DNA of 64,000 bases from JAOUGY01 sp963785075 (GCA_963785075.1 CAWATW010000005.1:62001-126000); one strand, 5' to 3'. Shown: positions 8,238 to 17,045, counted from the stretch's first letter. Numbers and translations are program-made. Notes: a model not told the origin generated them from the letters alone.

Positions 8238-9641
8238 TCACACGCCTGAGGTTGTCGCGGCGCCGGCGTGTTCGGGGTCGCGGCTTGGCCCCGGTGTCGC
8301 CGGAGGCTCAGATCCGCCTTGATCGAGCCGGAACGGCGGGTACTGGTCGGTCATGAGCCCGACATAGGCAACGACGCGATACACCCAGCGGTTCAGTCCC
8401 ATCAACAGATCGAACAACGCTTGCGGGTATCTCCCGGTGAACAGCAGCGCGATGCCCGCCACCAACACCAGAAGCCCTATGAGCCCGGTTCCGTATTGTC
8501 CCGAGGCGCTCGAGTCGCCGAGCTCCTGGGTCCACCAGATCAACCCATTGGTGAACAGGCTGACGATGATCAGGTGCGGAATGGCAAGGAGCCACTTCAC
8601 GAGTACCAGCCCTCTGGACAACGACTCCGGGTAGGCGACGTCCAGGGTGGCCGGATAGTGATCCTGATCGAGCGTGAACGGGGGGTACCGGTCGGTGCCG
8701 ATGGCACTCGTCGCGTAGTACGAGACACGCCAGCTCCATCTCAGGACACCGACGTTGAAGTCGAAGATCCCCCGTGGATAGCGTCCCGTGAAGAGGATCG
8801 CGAATCCTGCGGCGACCGTCAGGAGAGCCGCGGCCGTCCAGAGGAAGGCCAGCACGACGAAGTGTGGGATCGCCAGGAACCACTTCACGAGCCACAGCCC
8901 GCGACTGAGATGGGCGTCGAGCTCGCCTTCGACGCGCACGGGGTGGGCGCCTGCCGGCGCCGTCATCGCCTCCGTGGATGCGCTGTCGGAGACCGTGACT
9001 CCGGCAATGAGCAACGCGATCGCCACTGCGCCGAGCACTGCCCCCACCAGCACCAGTCCGGCGGCCACGATCGGCACGATGGCAACGTTGGCGGCGGCGG
9101 TTGCGTCGGTTGCGAACCCCGCGGACGCGTCGGCGTTCATGATCACCAGCGTCCACTCGCCTCGTGTGAGCTCCCACTCCAACGAGCCGGCGGTGCCCTC
9201 GGCGTTGGTGGCCACCCAGAAATCCTGGTCTACCGGCGGCGCCGGTGTGGCGTCGCCCTCGATGGAGCGATACCGGACGGTGCTGTCGACGACGTTCGTC
9301 ACCTCGGTGATCCCCACTCCGTCGAAGTATGCGTCGACCTCTTCCGAGGGGCCGATTCCCATGAACAGGGCTCCGGCTTCAGGCTGCTCGACGACGATCC
9401 GGACTTCGGCCAGGCGACCACTGGGGAACCAATCGCCGGGTCGCGACCCGAGGTCGATGTCCGGGCTCACGATGGCGAAGAGCTCTGTCTCGAGTTGGAC
9501 CTCCGGTGCCTCGAAATATCCGTCAGCTGTCCGGTCCGCCGACCAGGTGTATGCGAGGCCGGCGCCCGCAACCACCAGACCGAGCGCAAGCGAACCGATC
9601 AACGCGCCCAACAGGATCAGCGCGACCTTTGCGGCCCTCAT
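8238..9641 (-). CDS. Membrane protein with two DUF4389 domains
   Basis: A 467-residue membrane protein. One N-terminal transmembrane helix (about residues 5-30) is followed by an extracytoplasmic region of about 170 residues and another helix near 210-235. Two DUF4389 units follow, each with the pattern KWxLAIPH ... LFTGRYPxxxFD ... RW ... YPPFxLDQ. The two units contain about two helices each. The C-terminus is a short Pro-rich tail. DUF4389 proteins are common in actinobacteria and have no assigned reaction. A clear Shine-Dalgarno GAGGAAAGG precedes the ATG, unlike many neighbours. Confidence 0.8.
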   Translation of the reverse strand: MRAAKVALILLGALIGSLALGLVVAGAGLAYTWSADRTADGYFEAPEVQLETELFAIVSPDIDLGSRPGDWFPSGRLAEVRIVVEQPEAGALFMGIGPSEEVDAYFDGVGITEVTNVVDSTVRYRSIEGDATPAPPVDQDFWVATNAEGTAGSLEWELTRGEWTLVIMNADASAGFATDATAAANVAIVPIVAAGLVLVGAVLGAVAIALLIAGVTVSDSASTEAMTAPAGAHPVRVEGELDAHLSRGLWLVKWFLAIPHFVVLAFLWTAAALLTVAAGFAILFTGRYPRGIFDFNVGVLRWSWRVSYYATSAIGTDRYPPFTLDQDHYPATLDVAYPESLSRGLVLVKWLLAIPHLIIVSLFTNGLIWWTQELGDSSASGQYGTGLIGLLVLVAGIALLFTGRYPQALFDLLMGLNRWVYRVVAYVGLMTDQYPPFRLDQGGSEPPATPGPSRDPEHAGAATTSGV

Positions 9642-9694
9642 CTGGGCCCCCTTTCCTCTTTTCAACCGAGTTTGCGGGACCAGGTCAAGAGGGG

Positions 9695-10243
9695 CTAGAG
9701 GTCTTTGTCCCGATTGCCGGACATGCGGACCTCGCTGGTGTCCTGAGCGAGTCCGGTCGATCGACAGGCATCGAGATATCGATCCACCGGCTCGTCGGAG
9801 ATGCCGTGGAGAGCCAACGCCCGATGAACCAGATCGAGGTAGTCGAGGGCGTTGCCGAGCGGGCCGCCTCCGGCGGCGACGTTGCGAAGTGCAGCCTCCG
9901 CCAGACGAGATGCCGGGAGGTGTGCCCAATGGTCCGACATGAGCCACGTTTGAGCCGGTACCCGACCGTGTCCGATCCGTGGGGTCACCTCCAAAGGATC
10001 GGACGCTTCGCGAGCCACGACCTGTCGGATGACATCGTCGGCGACCAGGTGGGCGATCCCGCTGACCGACCCTCCCGAAACCAGGGCCGAGGTGGGTGCC
10101 GGGGCATCGGTGTTGCCCCAATTCCGGACACTGGGGTGCCCGAACGATCGACGCCATCCTTCGACCACGGCGGGCTCGGATCGAACCACCGGGAAGGGCG
10201 GTTCGATCATCAGGCTGCCGTGGGTGAACACCCATGTGACCAT
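9695..10243 (-). CDS. ChaC-like gamma-glutamylcyclotransferase family protein
   Basis: A 182-residue protein with a ChaC-like fold. THGSL at residues 7-11 takes the place of the substrate-binding YGSL, and GWRRSFGHPSVRNWG, SGGSVSGIAHLV and the catalytic-Glu region VVAREASDPLEV occur in family order. The family cleaves gamma-glutamyl amides, glutathione being the usual ChaC substrate. Most actinobacteria make mycothiol rather than glutathione, so another gamma-glutamyl compound is likely. The nearby PgsB/PgsC/CapA genes make poly-gamma-glutamate a speculative candidate. TAGGGT lies eight bases before the ATG. Confidence 0.7.
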   Translation of the reverse strand: MVTWVFTHGSLMIEPPFPVVRSEPAVVEGWRRSFGHPSVRNWGNTDAPAPTSALVSGGSVSGIAHLVADDVIRQVVAREASDPLEVTPRIGHGRVPAQTWLMSDHWAHLPASRLAEAALRNVAAGGGPLGNALDYLDLVHRALALHGISDEPVDRYLDACRSTGLAQDTSEVRMSGNRDKDL

Positions 10244-10296
10244 GGTCTACGACCCTAGGTGGACCGCGGCCGGAGCGGCGGTAGCCTCTTCGATCG

Positions 10297-10431
10297 ATGG
10301 TCGTCGTCACCAATCCGGTCGGTCGTGTCATACCAGACAACTCCCGGGCCCTGGCCCCAGCGGTCTCGGCTGTCCGGGCAAGCCGTTCGCTGTGGGCCTC
10401 CGCTTGGCCGGAGACGCACGACGGCACATGA
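10297..10431 (+). CDS. Possible 44-residue protein coupled to the esterase-fold gene
   Basis: A short ATG frame whose stop codon overlaps the start of the next gene in an ATGA junction. TAGCCT lies nine bases before its ATG, so it could be a leaderless leader peptide or small protein. The sequence is Ala-, Arg- and Val-rich with no recognised motif. The call rests on spacing and coupling only. Confidence 0.35.
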   Translation: MVVVTNPVGRVIPDNSRALAPAVSAVRASRSLWASAWPETHDGT

Positions 10432-11159
10432 CGGCGGCGGTCACGTGGCACAGTGGGCTGGTGGACGCGGACGTGATGCTCTCGCGATGGGGCGAGATCG
10501 GAACTCCGGTGCTCGTGTTTCCCACGGCGGGCGGCGATGCGAATCAGATCGAGCGCGAGGGTCTCGTCCAGGCCCTGAGCCTGCTGATGGCCGATGGCCG
10601 CATCAAGGTCTATTCGGTGGACTGCGTCGCCGGGCGCGGCTGGCTCGCCGGAGGTGATCCGCTACAGGCGGCCTGGCTCCAGAATCGGTTCGACGCGTGC
10701 GTTCGATCCGAGGTGGTGCCCCGGATTTGGGCCGATTGCAGGTCCGACGAACTCGAGATCGTGAGTGCAGGCGCAGGATTCGGTGCCTTCAATGCCCTCG
10801 AGGTGCTGTGCCGGCATCCGGACGTGTTCTCTTCGGCCATCGGGATGAGCGGTCGATACGATCTCACGCCCTGGTTGGATGGCGCCTGGTCCGACGACTT
10901 CTACTTCTCTTCGCCATTGCACTATCTGCCCGGCCTCGAACCCGGTGCCCAACTGGATCGGCTCCGGGACCGTTTCGTGCTCATGGCAACCGGGACCGGA
11001 GCCTCCGAGATGCCGGGGGAATCCTGGTGGATGGCCGATGTGCTGGGTGCCAAGCGTATCCCGAACCGGGTCGACAACTGGCCGGGCTGGAACCACGAAT
11101 GGTCCACATGGCTAGCCATGCTTCCGGGCTATCTACACGAGCTCCTGGCGGCTGGCTAG
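10428..11159 (+). CDS. Esterase-fold protein without the nucleophilic serine
   Basis: A 243-residue protein resembling the putative-esterase (esterase D / PHB-depolymerase-like) family: TPVLVFPTAGGDANQIE near the N-terminus, then LCRHPDVFSSAIGMSGRYDLT, SDDFYFSSPLHYLPGL and a C-terminal NWPGWNHEWSTW. The expected nucleophile elbow G-x-S-x-G reads SAGAGFGAF, so the serine is replaced by glycine, although the final His is kept. It may be a pseudo-enzyme or bind a ligand. The ATG at 10428 is coupled to a 44-codon upstream frame. The pgsBC operon begins 55 bases downstream, behind two hairpins. Confidence 0.75.
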   Translation: MTAAVTWHSGLVDADVMLSRWGEIGTPVLVFPTAGGDANQIEREGLVQALSLLMADGRIKVYSVDCVAGRGWLAGGDPLQAAWLQNRFDACVRSEVVPRIWADCRSDELEIVSAGAGFGAFNALEVLCRHPDVFSSAIGMSGRYDLTPWLDGAWSDDFYFSSPLHYLPGLEPGAQLDRLRDRFVLMATGTGASEMPGESWWMADVLGAKRIPNRVDNWPGWNHEWSTWLAMLPGYLHELLAAG

Positions 11160-11164
11160 TCCTA

Positions 11165-11205
11165 TCGCGCGAGAGCGCGAAACCCCACTCTTGGTGTCAA
11201 GAGTG
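11165..11205 (+). terminator. Two consecutive perfect hairpins before pgsB
   Basis: TCGCGC-GAGA-GCGCGA (11165-11180) and CACTCTTG-GTGT-CAAGAGTG (11186-11205) are perfect short stems with tetraloops. They sit between the esterase-fold gene and pgsB and could end the first transcript or act in the 5' leader of pgsB. Confidence 0.5.
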
Positions 11206-11214
11206 TCACGTTGA

Positions 11215-12519
11215 GTGACGATATTGGAGATGTACGTCCGCGATACCGCTCACCAACGACGAAAGCGCCAGGCACGGATGCCATTGTTCCTTCTTGCAGG
11301 TTCGACTATCGCCCTCTCCCTCCTCATCTGGTGGGCACGAGAGGCGGTGAGCCATCGCGCCCGCATGAACGGTCTCGAACACCGGATCCACGTGAATGGG
11401 ATTCGCGGCAAGTCGACAGTCACCCGCATCATCGCCGGCATGCTCCGCGAGGCCGGCATCGTGACCATCGCCAAGTCGACCGGCACCGCAGCTGCCGTGA
11501 TCAACACGGAGGGCGTCGACGAGCCGATACACAGGAAAGGACCGGCGACGATCCTCGAGCAGATCGAGATCGCCAAGCGTTACGTGACCGACGGCGTCGA
11601 TGCGCTCGTGATCGAGTGCATGGCTCTCAAGCCGGCCTATCAGGACGTCAGTGAGCGCATGATCGTGCGGTCCAGCATCGGCGTGCTGACGAACGTTCGC
11701 GAGGACCATCAGGACGTCATGGGCGAGACGCTCAAAGAGATCGCGGTTTCCCTGATGTCGACCTGCCCCACGAACGGGGTCCTGATCACCGCCGAACAAG
11801 ACCCTGTGATTCAACGAGTGATCTATCGGGAGGCGGCGAAGCGGAACACCGAAGTGGTGGTGGCCGATCCGGAGGCCGTCACAGACGAGGACATCGCACG
11901 CTTCGACTACATCGCCTTCAAGGAGAACGTTGCGATCGGGCTCACCCTGGCTCGACTGCTGGGGATCTCACGTGAGGTGGCGATGAAGGGAATGGTGGAG
12001 GCGGCACCGGACCCTGGTGTGCTGCGGATGAAGGATCTCGAGGTCGGCGCCAAACGCGTCACCTGGGCGAACCTCTTCGCAGTGAACGACCGTGAGTCCA
12101 TGGTTGCTGCTTTCGAGAAACTCGAGCCGTACATCACCGCCGACACGACTGTGGTCGGCATTCTCAACAACCGGTCGGACCGGGAGCGACGTGCGATTCA
12201 GTTCGCCGACGTTGCGGTCTTCGATCTGGCGTTCGACAGGTTGGTCACGTTCGGCGCATACGAGCCACTCGTGACCGACCGCCTGGTCGAGAACGGCTAC
12301 CCCCTGGACGCCATCATCAACCTCGGAGACAACCGGAATCCATCGGTGGACGAGATCATCGAGAAGATGATCGGCCGCCAGCCGACCTCGCACGTGCTGG
12401 TGATCGGCTTCGTGAACATCCACACCCACCAGGCGGAAATGATGCTTCACCACTTCGAAAACGTTGCCGATCCATGGATACCGGACATCTCCTTCGCCGG
12501 CGACCCCCCCGATGCATGA
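11215..12519 (+). CDS. pgsB: Poly-gamma-glutamate synthase PgsB/CapB
   Basis: A 434-residue Mur-ligase-like ATPase that activates and joins glutamate in poly-gamma-glutamate (PGA) synthesis at the membrane. An N-terminal transmembrane helix (about residues 22-40) is followed by the P-loop region HVNGIRGKSTVTRII near 61-75. ALVIECMALKP and VLTNVREDHQDVMG carry the Mur-ligase metal- and ATP-binding signatures, and GILNNRSDRERRAIQFAD lies further on. Length is close to known CapB proteins. It starts with GTG (ATG at 11230 is an alternative) and its stop overlaps the pgsC start by eight bases, so the two are coupled. Confidence 0.92.
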   Translation: MTILEMYVRDTAHQRRKRQARMPLFLLAGSTIALSLLIWWAREAVSHRARMNGLEHRIHVNGIRGKSTVTRIIAGMLREAGIVTIAKSTGTAAAVINTEGVDEPIHRKGPATILEQIEIAKRYVTDGVDALVIECMALKPAYQDVSERMIVRSSIGVLTNVREDHQDVMGETLKEIAVSLMSTCPTNGVLITAEQDPVIQRVIYREAAKRNTEVVVADPEAVTDEDIARFDYIAFKENVAIGLTLARLLGISREVAMKGMVEAAPDPGVLRMKDLEVGAKRVTWANLFAVNDRESMVAAFEKLEPYITADTTVVGILNNRSDRERRAIQFADVAVFDLAFDRLVTFGAYEPLVTDRLVENGYPLDAIINLGDNRNPSVDEIIEKMIGRQPTSHVLVIGFVNIHTHQAEMMLHHFENVADPWIPDISFAGDPPDA

Positions 12520-13777
12520 CTACCTGTTCTCGACCGAGGTCGTTCGCTTCGCCTTCGTGACAGGCGTGGTCGTGTCGATGCTCCTCTACGAGCGTCGTCA
12601 TCTGACCACCGGCTCCATCGTCGTACCCGGCTACATCGCGATCTTCTTCATTCAGCCCGGGATCGTGGCGGCGACCTTCGCCAATGCCTTGTTCTCGTAT
12701 TGGTTCGTGAACAAGCTCCTCCCCAAGTGGTTCCTGTTGTATGGGCGCGGGAAGTTCACGATTCTCGTGATGACGTCCACGATCGTGCAGGCCCTCCTGC
12801 TGCAACTCTCCCCTACCGGCGCCGTGCTGTGGGAGTCCGATGTCCCGCTGCTCGTCGGGGCCGGCTACGTCGTCCCGGCCTTGATCGCACACGACATGGC
12901 GCGGCAAGGAATCAAGAAGACGCTGGGCGCAGTGATGCTCGCAGGAGCGCTGGTGGCGCTCCCGATCATCGCCGGGCTCCTCCTCGGGCTCTCAGCGGTC
13001 AACGAACTCCAGCCCCTTGTCGGATTCGGGGTGTCGGCGGTCTCCCCATCGTGGGTGCCGTTCGCCGTGATCCTCTCGATCGCCACCGCCTGGGGCCTGC
13101 AGAACAACCTCGGGCTCAGAAGCGGTGGATTCGTCGGTGCTGCCTATGTCGGCATGTTGACCGCAGCGCCCTCACAGGTGATCTACATGCTGGCAGTCGC
13201 GCTCATCACGTACTTCGTGGTGACCAAGTTGCTCATGTCGTGGATGATCCTGTTCGGCCGTCGGAAGTTCTCCACGATGCTGCTCTTTTCGTCGGTCATC
13301 TCCTGGACCGGGATGATCTTGGGGCAGCAGCTCTTCGATCTGGAGCTCACGTATTACATGACACTCTCGTCGGTCGCACTGATGCCGTTGTTCGTTCCGG
13401 GGCTCATCGCCAATGACATGGAGCGAACGGGACCATTGAAGGTCCTGGCCGGGCTCACCCTGGGGGCGGCGTTTGTGGTCCCCGCGACGTGGGTGGCGCA
13501 AGACGCCGTGGAGTTCGGGGTAATCCACCCGGCATGGGTGGCGTTGACGGTGGTGACCGGGTCGATGGTCTACCACCGCCAGGTTCGCAGCATCGGAGGC
13601 TTCGTCTGCGACAAGCTCGGGATCGCCACGGCCGGACGGGTGGAGACCTCGAGTGAGATTCAGACCCCCCAGCGGGCCCGGGTGCCCATGAAGCGCCAGG
13701 TGCCGGTGAAGGCCGACATCGGGGCGCACGCTCCGGACGCCGAACGCGAGCTCGCGGTGGCGGATCGGGTCGCATAG
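12512..13777 (+). CDS. pgsC: Double-length PgsC/CapC membrane protein
   Basis: A 421-residue polytopic membrane protein homologous to PgsC, the membrane partner of PgsB. PgsC proteins are usually about 150 residues with four to five helices. Here two PgsC-like units occur in tandem: the first has HLTTGSIVVPGYIAIFFIQP and YGRGKFTILVMTS, and the second GLRSGGFVGAAYVGML, LFGRRKFSTMLLFSS and FVPGLIANDMERTG. A charged cytoplasmic tail of about 50 residues ends the protein. The ATG overlaps the end of pgsB. The duplication could let one chain form the whole channel; that is inferred. Confidence 0.88.
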   Translation: MHDYLFSTEVVRFAFVTGVVVSMLLYERRHLTTGSIVVPGYIAIFFIQPGIVAATFANALFSYWFVNKLLPKWFLLYGRGKFTILVMTSTIVQALLLQLSPTGAVLWESDVPLLVGAGYVVPALIAHDMARQGIKKTLGAVMLAGALVALPIIAGLLLGLSAVNELQPLVGFGVSAVSPSWVPFAVILSIATAWGLQNNLGLRSGGFVGAAYVGMLTAAPSQVIYMLAVALITYFVVTKLLMSWMILFGRRKFSTMLLFSSVISWTGMILGQQLFDLELTYYMTLSSVALMPLFVPGLIANDMERTGPLKVLAGLTLGAAFVVPATWVAQDAVEFGVIHPAWVALTVVTGSMVYHRQVRSIGGFVCDKLGIATAGRVETSSEIQTPQRARVPMKRQVPVKADIGAHAPDAERELAVADRVA

Positions 13778-13807
13778 ATCCCCGCTCTTCTCCTCCGCGG
13801 GTGCGGC

Positions 13808-13813
13808 TAGCGT
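13808..13813 (+). promoter_or_regulatory. -10 hexamer deciding the start of the GH13 gene
   Basis: TAGCGT lies seven bases before the GTG at 13821, favouring that codon over the in-frame GTG at 13812, which would overlap the hexamer. Confidence 0.5.
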
Positions 13814-13820
13814 GCGCAGC

Positions 13821-15779
13821 GTGAGGGACTGGATCACCACCGAAACGGAACGGAGCCTGAGCATGGTGATGGCGGAGCTCTCTCCGCTGTTTGGCGACGA
13901 TCACGCCATGCGAGACACTTTCGCCCATCGGCTCGAGGGCGAGTACGAGAGGATATTCCGCATCGCCCACGAACTCTATGGCTGGCGATGGGACTTCTCC
14001 TGGCATCTGATGCGCCTCCTGAGAGAAGCAGCCGAGGCGTCGGTGCGGCGGAAGAAGTGGTTGCGTCGAAGAGATGCACTCGACGCCGGCGCAAGCTGGC
14101 TCACCGATCCGGCATCGGTGTGGGCGATGGGCTACCTCGACCGGTTCGTCGGCGATGTGGCCGGCCTGGAGCGCGCTCTGCCGCATCTGCGCGACCTGGG
14201 AGTGACCGGACTACATCTGATGCCGCCGTATGCCGTACCGGACGGGCCCAACGATGGCGGATACGCGGTGTCGGACTATCGAAGCCTCCGACCGGACCTG
14301 GGGACGATCGAAGGTCTGTCGAAGGCAGCCAAGAAGCTCGATGGCTCGGGCATCGGACTGGTGCTCGACTTCGTGGCCAATCACACGGCGCACGACCACT
14401 CGTGGGCGCAGTCGGCCCGAGAGGGAGTGATCCCATTCGACCGCTTCTACCTGATGTTCGATGATCGAGAGTCCGTCGACGAGTGGCTGCCGCACCTACG
14501 TGAGATCTTTCCCGATCGAGGAGGAGACGCCTTCTCGTGGCGGCCGGACGTACGGGGACCCAACGGGGGGAAGTGGGTGTGGACGACGTTCTACCCATAT
14601 CAGTGGGATCTCGACTATCGCCAACCCGAGGTCCTGGTGGCGATGGCCGCCGAGTTGCTTTCGGTCGCGAACATCGGCCCGGCGGTGATCCGCATGGACG
14701 CCACGCCTTTTCTGTGGAAGCAGCAGGGCACGTCGTGCGAGAACCTCCCCGAGGCGCACCTGATCCTCCAGTTGCTCAACGCCATCGTCGTTGTGGTGGC
14801 GCCATCGATCCGGTTCCTCTCGGAAGCGATCGTCCACCCCGACGATGTCTTGAGGTTCATTCGGGCCGACGAGTGCGCGCTCGGATACAACCCGATACTC
14901 ATGTCTGTGATCTGGGAGGCGGTTGCGACCGGCGACACCGCCCTGTTGGCGGAAGTCCTCGCCAGACGATCGACATTGCCGGACGGGTGTCAGTGGATTT
15001 CATATCTCCGGAGTCACGACGACATCGGCTGGGGCTTCGCCGACGAGGACGCGTGGGCCCATGGGATCGATCCGAACGGGCACCGTGCTTTCCTCAACGC
15101 GTTCTACTGCGGCGAGTTCCCCGGGAGCTTCGCCACCGGTGCTCGGTTCCAGGAGAACCCACGCACGGGTGATGCCCGCATCTCGGGAACCATGGCCTCG
15201 CTCGCAGGGCTGGAGCGGGCACTCGCCACGGCCAGCCCCATTGAGATCGACCTGGCAGTCGACCGGATCATCGCCATGGAGACGGTGGTGTTCACCACCG
15301 TCGGCATCCCCATGATCTTCATGGGTGACCAGATCGCCACCTGCAACGATCATCGGTACGCCGAAGATCCCGAGCACGCCGATGACAACCGATGGATGCA
15401 TCGCCCGCATTTCGACTGGGCGGCGCTCGATCGAGCCCGGAGTGACCCCACGTCGCCCGCCGGTCGCGTGCTCGCTGCAATCAGGCGTCTCGTCGAAGTG
15501 CGCTCACGCATCCCGGGGTTCGGCAACGCACCGGGAGTTGTCGCGGCGGGAGACCCTGGGCTGATCGCATATCGCCACCGGGCCGGCGCCCGCGTGGCAC
15601 AGATCGTGGTCAACCTGACCGACCGAACCATCGCTGCCGCGTTCGACCACGAAGGACTGGACTGGTCCGATGCCTACACCGGCCAACCAGTCGAACTCTC
15701 ACGCCCGCTCGGTCCGTACGAAGTGGTCATCTCTCTTGCCGATGCCGACGATCGTCACAGTGGAGCGATGGCCGGCTGA
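13821..15779 (+). CDS. Amylosucrase-like GH13 enzyme
   Basis: A 652-residue alpha-amylase-superfamily protein resembling amylosucrase or sucrose hydrolase (GH13 subfamily 4). An N-terminal helical domain of about 90 residues precedes the barrel. YLDRFVGDVAGLE, HLMPPYAVPDGPNDGGYAVSD-like barrel sequence and LVLDFVANHTAHDH are diagnostic. The catalytic set is complete: nucleophile Asp in VIRMDATPFLWK, acid Glu in FLSEAIVHP and the transition-state Asp in YLRSHDDIGW. Amylosucrase builds alpha-1,4-glucan from sucrose; hydrolysis is the alternative. No signal peptide is seen. It follows pgsBC by 43 bases but has its own -10, and it converges on rnhB with three bases between stops. Confidence 0.85.
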   Translation: MRDWITTETERSLSMVMAELSPLFGDDHAMRDTFAHRLEGEYERIFRIAHELYGWRWDFSWHLMRLLREAAEASVRRKKWLRRRDALDAGASWLTDPASVWAMGYLDRFVGDVAGLERALPHLRDLGVTGLHLMPPYAVPDGPNDGGYAVSDYRSLRPDLGTIEGLSKAAKKLDGSGIGLVLDFVANHTAHDHSWAQSAREGVIPFDRFYLMFDDRESVDEWLPHLREIFPDRGGDAFSWRPDVRGPNGGKWVWTTFYPYQWDLDYRQPEVLVAMAAELLSVANIGPAVIRMDATPFLWKQQGTSCENLPEAHLILQLLNAIVVVVAPSIRFLSEAIVHPDDVLRFIRADECALGYNPILMSVIWEAVATGDTALLAEVLARRSTLPDGCQWISYLRSHDDIGWGFADEDAWAHGIDPNGHRAFLNAFYCGEFPGSFATGARFQENPRTGDARISGTMASLAGLERALATASPIEIDLAVDRIIAMETVVFTTVGIPMIFMGDQIATCNDHRYAEDPEHADDNRWMHRPHFDWAALDRARSDPTSPAGRVLAAIRRLVEVRSRIPGFGNAPGVVAAGDPGLIAYRHRAGARVAQIVVNLTDRTIAAAFDHEGLDWSDAYTGQPVELSRPLGPYEVVISLADADDRHSGAMAG

Positions 15780-15782
15780 CCG

Positions 15783-16490
15783 TCACCACTCCAGAGGCAG
15801 CGTTTGTTGATCCTCACGGAGCACCCGCTCCAACCCCGACCACATCAGCGAGTCCATGAAGGCCCAGCTCTTGCGATGCGCCGTCGACGGCCCCCATGCC
15901 TGCAGTGCCGCCTTGTGCACGGGACAGGGGTATCCCTTGTTGGCATCGAAGTTGTACGCAGGATGGTGTTCGGCGACCTGGCGCATGATCCGGTCGCGCG
16001 TGACCTTGGCGAGGATAGACGCTGCAGCAATCGACAACGATGTTCGATCGCCGCGCACGATCTTGGTCGTGTTGCCTCCGCCCACGAAGTCCCAATTGCC
16101 ATCGATCAACACGTGGTCGTGCTCCAGTCGGAGCGCCGACAAGGCGCGTTCGGCCGCGAGCCGTTGTGCGTCCGACATCCCCAGTTCGTCGCATTCGGCG
16201 GCCGAGGCATGACCGACCGACCAAGCGACGCACCAATCGGCGATTCGATCGTACATCGCCTCTCGCTCGGGTTCGGTGAGCTGCTTCGAGTCCCGGATCT
16301 TGTAGACCCGACGGTCGAGAGGCACGATGGCGGCTCCGACCGTCAGTGGGCCTGCCCACGAGCCGCGACCCACCTCGTCCACGCCCACGACCCGGCGGGA
16401 TCCCGCTTCGACCAGTGAGCGCTCCACCGAGAGGCCGGGAGCGCGTCGTCTCAAGGACGGCCGGAGACGAGGAACCGTGTCGCTGCTCAT
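15783..16490 (-). CDS. rnhB: Ribonuclease HII
   Basis: A 235-residue ribonuclease that cuts RNA in RNA/DNA hybrids and at misincorporated ribonucleotides. VGVDEVGRGSWAGPLTVG carries the first catalytic Asp-Glu pair near residue 37. IRDSKQLTEPERE, LIDGNWDF (Asp) and SIAAASILAKVTRD follow, with HPAYNFDANKGYP near the end. Length is usual. TATCCT six bases before the ATG suggests its own leaderless transcript in addition to read-through from yqgE, 30 bases upstream. Confidence 0.94.
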   Translation of the reverse strand: MSSDTVPRLRPSLRRRAPGLSVERSLVEAGSRRVVGVDEVGRGSWAGPLTVGAAIVPLDRRVYKIRDSKQLTEPEREAMYDRIADWCVAWSVGHASAAECDELGMSDAQRLAAERALSALRLEHDHVLIDGNWDFVGGGNTTKIVRGDRTSLSIAAASILAKVTRDRIMRQVAEHHPAYNFDANKGYPCPVHKAALQAWGPSTAHRKSWAFMDSLMWSGLERVLREDQQTLPLEW

Positions 16491-16496
16491 GGAGCC

Positions 16497-16502
16497 AGGA
16501 TA
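16497..16502 (-). promoter_or_regulatory. -10 hexamer of rnhB (leaderless)
   Basis: TATCCT on the minus strand, six bases upstream of the rnhB ATG at 16490. Confidence 0.4.
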
Positions 16503-16520
16503 CGGGTCATCCCGAGGTGA

Positions 16521-17045
16521 TCAGTTGAGCGAGACATCGGGTGGATACGTGGCGACCCACGACAGCGGCGCCGGCTGGCGTCGGAGAACCTTCGACCAGA
16601 GTGACTCCGGGTCGTCATCGAATATGTCCCCCACCTTCGCATCGACCACGTACCACGCATGCTCCGCTATCTCTGCCTCCAGCTGGCCGGCGCCCCATCC
16701 TGCGTATCCCGAGAACACCCGGCACGGACCCGGATCGGGTGTGGTGGTGACGTCGATCAACCCCACGCCGGGCAGGGATGTGGGGACGGTGGGATCCGGT
16801 CGGGCCTCCAGGGCGATGGCGACGGCGGGTTCAACCGGACCTCCGACGAAGACGACCGCCGGCTCCTGTGCCGACCCGGCGAGCGCGGGGAGGTGTTCGC
16901 CGACCGGCGACTCCGAGGGTCGAGTCAGCACCACGCCGACCGCTCCTTCCTGATCGTGTTGGATGAGGAACACGACAGTGCGATAGAAGTTCGGATCGAT
17001 CAACTCCGGGGCGGCGACCACGAGCCTTCCAGCGAACGCGCTCAT
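16521..17045 (-). CDS. YqgE/AlgH family protein
   Basis: A 174-residue protein of the UPF0301 (YqgE/AlgH) family. It begins AGRLVVAAPELIDPNFYRTV, followed by LIQHDQEGAVGVVLTRPS, VFVGGPVEPAVAIAL and RVFSGYAGWGAGQLEAEI, all hallmarks of the family. The biochemical role is not settled. It is cytosolic with no membrane segment. It is followed by rnhB in the same direction and preceded by an alpha/beta hydrolase 54 bases upstream. Confidence 0.9.
   Translation of the reverse strand: MSAFAGRLVVAAPELIDPNFYRTVVFLIQHDQEGAVGVVLTRPSESPVGEHLPALAGSAQEPAVVFVGGPVEPAVAIALEARPDPTVPTSLPGVGLIDVTTTPDPGPCRVFSGYAGWGAGQLEAEIAEHAWYVVDAKVGDIFDDDPESLWSKVLRRQPAPLSWVATYPPDVSLN

Noticed and set aside
13812..13820. GTG at 13812 as start of the GH13 gene
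   Set aside because: It overlaps the TAGCGT hexamer that is ideally spaced for the GTG at 13821.
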